From Limanda limanda (lineage: Eukaryota > Chordata > Actinopteri > Pleuronectiformes > Pleuronectidae), in the NCBI RefSeq assembly GCF_963576545.1, contig NC_083637.1, forward strand, positions 21,893,507 through 21,957,506: DNA of 64,000 nt, written 5' to 3'. Positions 13,601 to 27,303 of the stretch are shown in pieces (the first letter of the stretch is position 1; the number at the start of each line of letters is the position of its first letter). Made by a program: the position numbers and the translations under genes. Below the pieces are notes generated by a model. It had not been told where the DNA came from and did not search any database. It saw nothing but the letters and a program-made list of their open reading frames with translations.

Positions 13601-15002
13601 ATTCAACAATACAAATACCTCAGCTACCTGGACGTGGGGGTTGCTGCAGAAGCCCCTCTCTGAGTACCTGCTCATGATAGTGGGGCATCTCAGATTTCTA
13701 ACCTCTGGTACACTATTAGTCTTCCACTGAACCTCTTTGATCCAGATCCTCCTGGTTGGAGCTTTGTAGTCGACCACATGTTACTGAGATATAAAAAGGT
13801 CACTGTTCACTTCATTGTTCAGTCGGTAATTCCATCTTTACAAGGTGCTTCACTGAAAAAGCCAAAGAGCACATTATTCAAGTTGTGTATTTTTACTCTA
13901 ACCTCTCTTCACTTCGTTCAAGCCCATGACAAACTGTGTTTTTGAGATTCAGGCACTGACTTGCTCCACTGATGCTTTTTAACTAATTTATGTGGGAACC
14001 CATAATCCCCCCTGAGGACTGCCAATGCAATGGAAACTTTTTACCAATAGGCAGATCCAAGGTCAGCCCTTGCCACTATTTTAGGGACATTTTATCATCT
14101 GATTCAGATGCGTCGCACTCTGGGAATTAAAAGTTGCAAATCTAATGGAAACTTTGTTTTGGGATCTTTTTATAGAAGCTGCTGAGTCCAGGAACAAAGA
14201 TGGAGCAAGGGAAGGATTGTAATGTCATTTTAGAAGGATTAGTGCAGAAATTACTCAGGGGGATATTTAATATTCACAATACTTCACCTTTGGCTTGCTT
14301 ATATTTTTCTGTTGATCTGCTAATATGTTTTTTATCATTTATAAGTTAACATCCTGATTTCTAGAAAGATGCCCTGTCCACATTTGGGCCTCTCGTCCAC
14401 ATGTAAACAACATTTTAAGTCCTTGTAAATTGCAGATTTCATTTTTCTGTTTATGTGCGTGTTCATGTTTATGGAACATTCTGCTGCTCTGTGTAATGTG
14501 CATGAGCCAGAAGCATGAACAACAAGGGCAGGGTTGTACCAGTTTCTCCACGTACTCAAACTAGCATTGCAATGTGTAATTAGAAGTTCGCAGCTAATGT
14601 AGCATCACTGCACCACATCAACACTCACTGGCGCCTGCCTTCCCAAATATTACTCGGACCACAGAATTGTTCTCTGGCTTTTGACGGATCATTGAAGTAG
14701 ACTTTAACGTCACCTACTGGCCCGGCATTCTTGTTTGAATATTTGTGGTCATTTATTTTGTTGGCGTCTGAAATATCCGTTCTAAAAACTATCTACAGTA
14801 GTTTATACAAACTCAGAATCTTATATGCAATCTTGCAAAACAGATTTTCTTAGAGGAGCAGCTGCAGATAATCGATAAATAACTCTGTGTGGACATTCAG
14901 TCAAGTCTGTTGCCATGAGGCTGATGACTGTAGATGCAGATGTCGACACAGTATTCCCCTGTAGGGAATCCAGCAGCACACACGCAACCAGATCTGGATC
15001 AG

Positions 15003-15003
<1 letters not shown>
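9540..15003. other. gene-free stretch with minor microsatellites
   Basis: No supported gene. It contains a short (TG)n at about 9659-9677, a longer interrupted (GT)n at about 10530-10602, a (CA)n at about 11067-11092 and a T-rich run at 13483-13507. The segment 12000-12350 is more GC-rich than its surroundings, with no exon-like structure that I can defend. Confidence 0.5.
10530..10602. repeat. (GT)n microsatellite
   Basis: An interrupted start (GTGTGTGTGCGTGTGTTTG) followed by a pure GT run ending before AATGTATG. Confidence 0.93.
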
Positions 15004-15049
<46 letters not shown>

Positions 15050-15069
15050 GATAGATAGATAGATAGATA
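15004..15069. repeat. compound (TG)n(GATA)n microsatellite
   Basis: About 20 TG units followed directly by GATA/ATAG tetranucleotides. The tetranucleotide part abuts the LINE-like tail that follows and probably grew from its terminal repeat. Confidence 0.92.
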
Positions 15070-18808
<3,739 letters not shown>

Positions 18809-20208
18809 TGTGGCACTCGACGTTTTGAGGGACCAATAAGATGAAGTTTTAGTTGAACTAGTGACAAGTTGCCAGCAACGCCACCCCAGGAATTTCACCT
18901 GGAGAGTTAGATTAACCTTAAAGTTAAAGCACACAAGTTCACTACTAATGAAAGCTTGAGACTGGGTCCAGCGTACAATTTCAATTCCTTTTAATTAATA
19001 TATATATAATCTTTAAACATGACTTCACAATAAAATGTGTTCAACTTAAACAAACTCAATAAATGCAAACAAAAGAAAACTAACGGAGAAATTAAATCAA
19101 AAGTAATGGAGATTTATCCAAACTGGTAAATCCAAATAATTAAGTAAAGCAATTTAGCCAAACCAAAATAACTAAGAAAACGAATTAAACCAAAAACATG
19201 CAAAGCAAACCACAACCAACAAAAGAAAACTAACAGAGAAATTAAATCAAAAGTAATGGAGATGTATCCAAACTGATAAATCCAAATAATTAAGTGAAGC
19301 AATTTAGCCAAACCAAAATAACTAAGGAAACGAATTAAACCAAAAACATGCAAAGCAAACCACAACACACAAATAATATCATCAATAAGATCAGTTAGAA
19401 GTCGGTCAAAAACATGCAGAGCAAACCACCACACACAAATAATATCATCAATAAGATCAGTTAAAAGTCGGTTAACTGAATAGATTAAGATGAGACTAAA
19501 GATGAGGCAGCAGTCACCATACTCGGTGGCAGGTACAGCACAGTAGGAGATGCAGAGTAGGATGGATGTGTTGCCTATATAAGCCAGTGGGCAAAACAGC
19601 AGCCGGCCAACAGCAGCGTGAAGAAGGGGGGGGGGGAAACGTGCTGGCAGAAACCGCACACACACACGTCAACCCTGCCATAGAAAAATACATTTATTCT
19701 AGAGGCTGAACAACAACTGTGGTAACTTGAGTTAGCGTCATCTTATCCACATACCGTCAGGAGTTGAATGAACATCAAAGGAGAGGAAGGGGATCACTTG
19801 CATCGAGCAGCACAATTACGTGCACTCGATCGATCAGCTGATCTCTCCCCGCTGCAACCGGCAGAGGAGGAAAACACTTGCATGCCCTACAATTGGGGCC
19901 GATACGGGAGAAGGAAGACCCGGCCAATGAACTGCCTGAGGGATAGAAGCCAATGTTGAGGACTTGTGCAAAGTTAAGAAGGTACACAGACGCAAACAAC
20001 TACTACATACCAAACAACGGCGAGCTGCACGACTCAGCTGAAAAGGCGATCAGGAGAGGCGGCCAGGTGCGGTGATAACAGGAGGCGGGGCAGTCTGTAG
20101 CCCCAAGGCAAGAGGGCTCCCAGTGCACAACCACTCACCTTTATAGACAGCGCAACCAACCGTGATAGGCCGGTACTGCAGCACTAATTAAAGGCGCATC
20201 CTGCTACA
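18809..20208 (-). repeat. gypsy 3' LTR, 1400 bp
   Basis: Pairs with 34147-35393. On the minus strand it starts TGTAGCAGGATG and ends GAGTGCCACA. A TATAAAGG lies at 20138-20145 and an AATAAA at 19693-19698, both on the minus strand and repeated at the same places in the other copy. It is longer than its partner because a 150-bp unit is present twice (19071-19220 and 19221-19370). A shorter unit of about 66 bp (around 19370-19480) is tandem in both LTRs. Confidence 0.92.
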
Positions 20209-20222
20209 TTCTACCCCCATCG
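20209..20222 (-). promoter_or_regulatory. gypsy polypurine tract
   Basis: On the minus strand GATGGGGGTAGAA immediately precedes the 3' LTR start TGTAGCAG. It is the expected position for priming plus-strand DNA synthesis. The T residues make it imperfect. Confidence 0.6.
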
Positions 20223-20272
20223 ACTTCATCGTCGTCCCGACGATGGAACAACTGATCCAGAGGATCACCCAA

Positions 20273-23200
20273 CTAACTCCACGGCCTAAAGAGCGCAGTA
20301 ACGGCATTTGACACTGGACCAGGGGGATTTGCGGCCCCAGATGCCAAGTTCCCTACAGGTCGCGGAAGGTGATAGAGGTTTGGGTGCTGGCCAGCCGTCG
20401 ACCTGGCTGACCGGCGTACTTCACTTTCACCAGCATAACTGGTGGATGGAACGGCCAGGGAGACGGAGGGTGGATCTGCCACTGCAGTAGAGGGAGCGCT
20501 TGACGACTCTGACCCAGCAGAGTCAGGTGGTGGGAGCAGCAACCGAGGGGTGGTTTGAGTCACCACGGCTGTGCGAGCAGGTGCAGCAACAGAGGTCTCC
20601 GACCTCAACATAAACAAGTCTCCGTCAAACGGCAACTCATCCTCTGACCGAGGCCGGTCAAGAGGGGTTGGACAATGGGGCAATGCACTACCCTGAGGGG
20701 CAGCTCCAGCAACGGCTTTCAACAGTGTTCGATGGACCTGCCGAACTTTGGTCTGGTCGTCCATCGGTACGATGGTGTACACTGGACCACCTTCTCGGGG
20801 TGCCTTTACGACTCGGTACACCACAGGGCCCCACAGATCTTGTATCTTGTGGCGCCCCCTTGCACTATGATCGCGCAGCCACACCAACTGCCCCACCTTT
20901 AGTGGGTCATCCCGAACATGATTATCATGATTCCTCTTCCTGCGCTCTGCCGCCACCTTCAACCTTTCCCGGGCCCCGTCAAAGCCAAGCTGGAGCCGGT
21001 TTTGATGTTCTTGGATCCACTCGTGGACCTCGCCACCCACAGGGTCTGAGACTCTACCCAAGAGAAAATCAACCGGCAGCCTGGGTTCTTGCCCGAACAT
21101 CAGGTAGAATGGAGACTCGCCGGTGGACTGATGGGGAGTGGTGTTATACGAGTAAAGCACCTGTGGCCGGCAAGAGTGCCAGTCTCTTTTCCGAGATGCA
21201 GGGAAGGCACGCAATAAGTTGTGGAGAGTGCGATTAAAGCGTTCGCATTGGCCGTTACCGGCAGGATGGTATGGAGTGGTGCGAGATTTTTCAATACCGT
21301 AAAGTACACAGAGCTGTTGAATGAGGGAACTTTCAAAGTTGCGGCCCTGATCAGAATGGATACGGGCAGGAACGCAAAACTTATAGAACCACTCAGAGAC
21401 CAAAGTCTGAGCAACAACTGGGGCTCGTTGATCTCGGGTAGGAACAGCCAAGGTGTATTTACTGAAAACGTCTGTCATGACTAAGACATTCTCCAACCCG
21501 TTGTGGCTGGGTTCCAGCAAGGTAAAATCAATGGCCAAGATTTCGTTGGGACGCGAAGCCAACAAATGCCCCATGAAACTGGGAGGCGGTCTGGGTGTGT
21601 CCTTAGCAACTTGACACCTCTTACACTCTCTGCACCACTGTGCCACCTCTGAGGACATACCTGGCCAGTAGCACCTTTGCCGCACTAGCTCCAATGTCCT
21701 CTCCACACCCTGATGCCCATGCCCTTGATGAACCTGAGCCAGCACCTCTTGCTTTAACGTGGCAGGCAGCAGAAGCTGAAGCACCGCTTCGGCGCCATCA
21801 GGACGGAAGATGCGCCAGAAGAGAACACCCTCCTGCTCAACCAGCCGGTTCCACTGACCTATAATGGTCAATGCAGGAGGAGACAGGTGCTTCCGCTCCT
21901 GATAGTTGGGACTCCGCTGCCGCCCCCAGAATGCTAAAACCTCCTGAAGGACAGGATCAGCTTGTTGAAGTGCCCGGAGGTCAGAAGGTGCATGATGGGG
22001 CAAAGCAGCAATAGCAGCTTGATTGGCGGAAGTGGTTTCACGCTGCAGGACCTGCCGCAAGGGCTCAGGGACTGAGGTACCAGGAAACATCACCTCTAGG
22101 TTCTTTGGCCCGGGTGGATGCTTCCGAGATAAAGCGTCAGCATTTTTATTGCTCCTCCCAGAGCGGTACTTTATTTCAAAATCAAAAGCTGCCAATTGTG
22201 CTGCCCAACGCTGTTTGGTGGCACCGAGTTTGGCAGAAAACAAGTGACTGAGGGGATTATTGTCGGTGTAAACAATGCATTTATAACCAAGCAAGTACTC
22301 CCGGAATTTTTCTGACATAGCCCACTTGAGAGCTAAAAACTCCAATTTCATGGAGCTGTAGTTCGACATATTTCGCTCCGTGGGCCTCAACCCCCTTCTA
22401 GCATAAGCTATAGGTCTGACCTTCCCATTCTGTTCTTGGGAGAGCACAGCTCCAAGGCCACCATAGCTCGCATCAACCTCCAGGATGAACGGTAAGGAGA
22501 AGTCGGCGTAGGCGAGCACAGGTGCAGTGGTAAGTTTGGTCCTCAACGTTTCAAAATTGCGATGGCACTCATCCGACCAATGCTCCGCCACTATTCGCAC
22601 CACACCCCTAGACTTCCTACCAGCTAGTTCTGCTACCAGCTTGTGTAGAGGGGCCGCCAACTTGGCAAACCCCTCCACAAAGCGGCGGTAATAGCTGGCG
22701 AAACCAAGGAATGAGCGTAGGTCAGCGATGGTGGTGGGAGGCTGCCAGTTGGCAACTACCTCTTGCTTGCTGGGATCGGTGGAGACTCCCTGGTCAGAGA
22801 CCACATGGCCCAAGTACCGCACCTCCAGCTGGAAGAACGCGCATTTGCTTAGCTTAGCCTTCAGGCCTTGCTCCTGCAACCGTCCCAGTACAATCTCCAG
22901 CCGCTCCAGGTGTTGTTCCACCGTGGAAGAGAAGACTATGATGTCATCCAGATACAGGAGCAACGATTGACATTGTTGGTCACCGAACATTCGCTGCATC
23001 AGCCTCTGGAAAGTGCTGGGGGCGTTGCAAAGCCCAAAGGGCATGCGGTTCCATTCGAATAAGCCGAACGGGGTGCAAAAGGCGGTTTTGGGCCTGTCTG
23101 CTTCTGTGACCGGGACCTGGTTGTACCCGCTGGCCAAGTCAAGAGTAGAGAACCAGCGGGCACCTGTCAGGGCGTCCAAAGATTCCTCGATGCGTGGAAG

Positions 23201-23298
23201 GGGAAAAGCATCTTTCCGCGTTTTGTTGTTAAGCTGGCGGTAGTCCACGCACATGCGTAAACTGCCGTCTTTCTTTTTCACAAGGACAATTGGGGAAC
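20273..23298 (-). CDS. pol: gypsy pol, 3' segment: RT (most), RNase H, integrase
   Basis: This is the downstream part of the outer element's polyprotein, about 1008 codons to the stop. Numbering from the open-frame edge at 23308: RT with the VDYRQLN block near 21-27 and the catalytic YLDD at 119-122; RNase H with YTDN at 347-350 and a DALSR end near 391-395; integrase with an HHCC zinc domain near 527-565, catalytic D594, D653 and E689, and a GPxxY-type module in the C-terminal part. All key residues are present. There is no start codon here: the frame enters from the upstream half (31693-32855), from which it was separated by the nested element, and the first few codons of the open frame are LTR sequence of that element. 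Antisense open frames within it are shadows. Confidence 0.93.
23295..23298. repeat. 4-bp target duplication GAAC (left copy)
   Basis: GAAC directly precedes TGTTGGGC, the start of the nested element; its partner is at 31693-31696. Both copies lie in the outer RT coding sequence. Confidence 0.88.
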
Positions 23299-24492
23299 TG
23301 TTGGGCAAGGCCCAGTGATCCGACTTAGAACAAAGGGTCGTAAAACCTTAGGCCAGGCTCGGGTAACCCCTTACATTTAAAAATCCAGCAAGGGCCCTTA
23401 TCTCCATGTGGCAAAAGATCACGTCCTGGTCCCCCACGGTAAGCCCGCCCCTGGGGGCCAAATCCTGACAACTCAATTGGCTGCAGGGCCACACTGACCC
23501 CTGACCCCTCCTCCCAGGGGGGAGTCACCTGAGACATGACTTAAAAGGGCTGAACTCACAGACTTCTCCCTCTCTTCACTCAGATGCCCAAGCGACAACA
23601 GAACCCCTCCGGGGTTCTACTAGTTAACTCGGTATTTTTAAGAGACTCTCTTTGTCATCTTCCTTTCCACGCTGCTCAAGTTGTTTTCTGACCTCAAGAG
23701 GTCTAACCACACGACTCAGTAACTAAGGAGGCGACTAGACGTTTGTTTTATTCATTTCAATTCATTTCATTCATTCATTCTTTTATCTTAGTTGACGTTT
23801 TTATTTTGAAAAGGACTTTTCCTGTTTTTAACTTGGAAAGATCAAAACAGGAAATTGCTCGCTGGACGATCTCAGACTGTTTCCTTATCCACACGGACTT
23901 TACTTTATTCTTTCTCCACACGATCTACAACGGCTACAAGCAGCCGAACGTCCCTGTGAGGCAGCACGATCTCCGCTGCTGCAGAAGAAGACGAAACCTC
24001 ATCTCGCCACGGAGCACAACGGATCGGCTCCGGCCCAGCTGCGGTGCTCACGAGAGCCCGTCTGAGAAACTTCAAGCGATTCACTGAACCTCCGGGGATT
24101 CGCGCCAAGTCGCATGCAACCCACGAAATCACGGTCACAGTAAGAGGCTTATGTTGTCTGGGCAGATGTTAGTTTTAATATGTAGCGTGTTGATTTAATA
24201 CTTGAGTGTATTTTGTTGATGGAACTTCCGTGTTCCATTGTTTTAGCCGGCCACTACTCCGAGCCGCTACTTCCGGTTTCCGGTTGGATCGCAATGTTTT
24301 GTGTTGCAGTAAATAGGGCCGCGAGAAGCGCCTCCGCCCGCACTGTTAACGTCTGTGTGAGTCTGCAGTGATTTCACCGATCAGAACCTCGGCCCACAAC
24401 GCTCGCTTGAGGGCTGAGGGGTGAATCACTGTTAACTCATCTCAGACGTATTTTTAAGAGCTTCTTTGGACTCTCCTTACATGTTTTCTCAT

Positions 24493-24495
<3 letters not shown>

Positions 24496-24551
<56 letters not shown>
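24496..24551 (+). repeat. (CT)n in nested 5' LTR
   Basis: A pure CT run, longer than its counterpart at 30261-30307. It contributes to the length difference between the LTRs. Confidence 0.93.
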
Positions 24552-24554
<3 letters not shown>

Positions 24555-25002
24555 TCTAAACCGACCTATACACACTCCTGACCTGTATTTATAATACAGG
24601 TCATGTCACATAGTTAAATCTATGCTTAGAGAGGCTGAACACATCTGGAAACCATTCGGCCCCAAAGCCAAGCAGAGATAAGAATTCTCTTTGTCTAAAA
24701 TTTCCTTTGTGTAATTCATGTGACGACCACCAGTGTGCGCTCCGGCCACATGGTGTCATTAACATATTCTCCATTTTGGATAACGTTAAGTTAAACCCAC
24801 CATTTTGAGTCTATTATTGCCACGCCTCCGCTCTCTCTCTCCTCCTATCCTGGCTCTAAATTCATAACGGCTCCGCCATCTTGTTTTGTAGTCAATCCGC
24901 CATTTTGAGAGTTTTTAGGCCTTGATTCCACGAATCATGATCGGCCTCCATCTTAGATGTGATGTCACTACGCGTCATCGCCACCCCCCTTCTTTTCTCT
25001 CT

Positions 25003-25006
<4 letters not shown>

Positions 25007-25060
<54 letters not shown>
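25007..25060 (+). repeat. (CA)n in nested 5' LTR
   Basis: Counterpart at 30763-30808 is 8 bp shorter. Confidence 0.93.
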
Positions 25061-25064
<4 letters not shown>

Positions 25065-25948
25065 TAGACACAGACAGACACACACACACACAGAGACACA
25101 TAGATGGACCAGAGGTTACATGCGTGTTCTAAATTGTGATAAGCTGCTGTTGTTATCTTTGAAATATGGGAGTTTGTTAAGATGATGAATCATTAAATAA
25201 CACTAACTTTATTTCACACACACACACATAGACACACACACACAGAGAGACACTTTGACACAGACACACACACACATAGAGACAGACATACATAGGTAGA
25301 CCGCAGGTTGTCCATGTATTTTCTGAATTGTGATAAGTGCTGCTGCTGTGTTTACCTTTGAAATATTGGAGCTTGTTAAAATGATAAATCATTGAATAAC
25401 ATTATAACTTTATTTCCCCTTTTTAATAAATACTTTTGTAATTAAAGTATCTGTAGTCTGTGATTATTTGTGCATATGTATGTGATTGCAGCTGGATTAT
25501 GATCGCCTGTGCTCGAACTTAGAAACCTTCACTGTTTATTAAGTAATCGTTAATATTAAAATATTGACATTATTAATTTGACATTTATCATTATGAGACT
25601 GATAATTATAGCTTGACATCGTTGGCCCCTGGGAAACCAGGGTGGTGCCCCCCTTTCTCAATTATTAATATAGATAGTATTATTCTTAAATTGATAATTT
25701 TATTGTGTTGGACTAATTATTTTCATTATTCTTGGTTGATAACCTTATCATTGTTAATTGATAGCTTGTACTTTCTAATTGATAATTCCTATTTTCTCAT
25801 TAGTGGTTTTATTGTTATTTGATTACTGATCATCTTCAATTAATAATTTAATTATTTTTGATAGATAATTTTTATTATTTTAATAATCATATTTCATGAT
25901 TATTATTAATTAGCCAACGTCAAGTCTACTCCTATTGCACAACATAAA

Positions 25949-25966
25949 TGGTGCCCCCTGTGAGGC
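25949..25966 (+). promoter_or_regulatory. primer-binding-site candidate of nested element
   Basis: TGGTGCCCCCTGTGAGGC begins four bases after the LTR end and starts with TGG, complementary to a tRNA CCA end. I could not identify which tRNA it matches. The GGTGCCCCCTGTGAGGC form resembles vertebrate retroelement sites in general layout. Confidence 0.6.
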
Positions 25967-26099
25967 GATCTAACTCCAGCTGTATCATAATACTGTGTAC
26001 AATAATCCAGATTCTTTTTTTTCCAGAAATTTGATTTTTTGAAAAATTTAAATTTTTTTGAAATTTTTTAATTTTTTTTTCAAAACTTTTCCTTTCTCT

Positions 26100-26620
26100 C
26101 ATTTGGTATTGATCATGATTCGTTGTTGAAGAAGAAAATAATTTTGGAAATGTATTCTTCTTTGCAAAGTTTTATTTTTAATTCATTTGAACTTTTACCA
26201 AACCGGTTTACCAGTGCCTGGTGTATCCGTAATTGGCTGCAGATTGCAATCGGTGGTTGTGTTCTCGAGGCACAAGAATCGTAAATAATTTAAGAAAAGA
26301 GAAAAATAATTCTAGGAATTTATTTCTCTTTGAAAATTTTTATTGTAATCCCTTTGCACCTGTCCCAAGCAGGTATACTAGTGCCTTGTGTATCCGTGGT
26401 TGGTTGCTTCTAGCATATAAGTGGTTGTGTCATCTCAATGCACAATAATTATGATTAAATTTTTGAAGAGAGACATAGGTTCGAAACTAATTTCTCTTTG
26501 AAGTTTCTTTATTCTTAATTCCCTTTGCTAAGCAGACTTTTGTGTAACTTTGGTTGGTTGCTGACTGCGTTTCAGTAGTTGGTAATTTTTATTGGAGATT
26601 TTCTGCATGCTTTTGATCTT
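26100..26620 (+). repeat. three diverged tandem leader repeats, about 168 bp each
   Basis: In the untranslated leader of the nested element the segment AATTTATTTCTCTTTGAAA recurs (near 26155, 26322 and 26490). Each time it is followed about 60-70 bp later by a conserved block: GCCTGGTGTATCCGTAATTG, then GCCTTGTGTATCCGTGGTTG, then TTGTGTAACTTTGGTTGG. The third unit is shorter and more diverged. There is no coding potential; see findings. Confidence 0.7.
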
Positions 26621-26656
26621 AAGGAGACAAACTAGATTTGAGAGACTAGTTTTGAG

Positions 26657-26682
26657 AGACTAGTTGTTGACCAACTAGGTCT
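26657..26682 (+). other. hairpin in nested element leader
   Basis: CTAGTTG-TTGAC-CAACTAG forms a perfect 7-bp stem with a 5-base loop, extended by AGA/TCT across one bulged G. It follows a near-direct repeat of GAGACTAGTT. This lies in the region between primer-binding site and gag where RNA packaging or dimerisation signals often reside. Confidence 0.5.
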
Positions 26683-26878
26683 TAAGGATTGAGCCACCGA
26701 GCTATCCTTCATTGCTACTTTATAGACACAGGGTGAAGCTCACCTGTGTATCTTGTTGTGTAGTTTTTAATTAAGTGTTTTACCCACTTTATCCAAGCAA
26801 GCTTGAGCAGTCCACCAGGTGCCTTTTCGCACTCAGAAGATGAGTAGCATGTAACACCGTGGGGCAAGTGCTCCCTCA

Positions 26879-26913
26879 GGACCAGAGGTCCTATTAGAGA
26901 CTGTAGCCAGTCT
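26879..26913 (+). other. pair of hairpins before the gag-like region
   Basis: GGACC-AGA-GGTCC (26879-26891) and AGACTG-TAGC-CAGTCT (26898-26913) are perfect small stems six bases apart. Their function is inferred only from position in the leader. Confidence 0.5.
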
Positions 26914-26964
26914 GATTAATTTTTTCTAATGATGCGGTGAGTGAATTGAGTGAGTATGAAATAA

Positions 26965-27303
26965 GTACCTGCGATCGTAAGATCAAGAACTGTCCATGCA
27001 CTCATCAACCCCACTGGCCCGCACCCAAAAATACCCCATGCTCTGGGTCAACTGACACTCCTCTACCAGCAGAGAGCCGAGCTGCAGACCCAAGAACATG
27101 CGAAGGCGCTCAGAGCCATGCAAGCAGCATGTCGAGCGGAGCAGGAGAAAAACTCCTACCTGCGGCATATCGAGACCCGCAAAGAACAGGACCAGGCGGT
27201 GCAGGAGCACGCGCAGGTCAAAGGTCAGCAGAAAGGGGGGCACAGTCAAACAGAGCTGCCCCCCCCTCAAGCTGAGATCCCTGATGACAGGGCCAGGAGC
27301 TGA
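26965..27303 (+). pseudogene. gag-like coiled-coil segment, first frame
   Basis: An open frame after a TAA at 26962-26964, with no in-frame ATG before 27118. Residues encoded from 27061 to 27240 are rich in Gln, Glu, Ala, Arg and Lys with heptad-like spacing (AELQTQEHAKALRAM and onward), a good coiled-coil candidate as in Gag N-terminal domains. It ends in PPPQAEIPDDRARS and stop. The natural continuation appears to be in the next frame (27304-28273), so an indel or a frameshift separates the two. Because there is no upstream start codon, this may be a deleted or spliced remnant. I do not recognise the family. Confidence 0.45.

Larger units (their letters stand above)
23299..25944 (+). repeat. 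nested element 5' LTR, 2646 bp
   Basis: Matches 29064-31692 base for base except one substitution seen by eye (T at 24181 against A at 29946), one T-run length difference and microsatellite lengths. It starts TGTTGGGC and ends GCACAACA. Likely promoter: TTAAAAGG at 23541-23548; likely poly(A) signal: AATAAA at 25425-25430. If both are used, the R region would be near 1.9 kb, unusually long. It contains (CT)n at 24496-24551, (CA)n at 25007-25060, a cluster of CCATNTT motifs (24771-24957) and an AT-rich 3' end. An open frame of 114 codons (23743-24087) is present in both copies, but I see no reason to think it coding. Confidence 0.93.

Noticed and set aside
19114..19665. 183-codon frame in the gypsy LTR with repeated hydrophobic blocks
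   Set aside because: It arises from the 150-bp and 66-bp tandem units of the LTR; AT-rich, lies in a noncoding LTR and is shortened in the partner LTR (34452-34850).
20668..21237. 189-codon plus-strand frame
   Set aside because: Antisense to the integrase region of the gypsy pol, which has clear catalytic motifs; shadow frame.
23299..23308. Apparent start of the gypsy pol segment at 23308
   Set aside because: That codon is TTG and lies within the nested LTR. It is the edge of an open frame, not a real start.
23743..24087. 114-codon frame duplicated at 29508-29852
   Set aside because: Duplicated only because it lies in both LTRs. No domain, low-complexity start; no evidence of selection available from near-identical copies.
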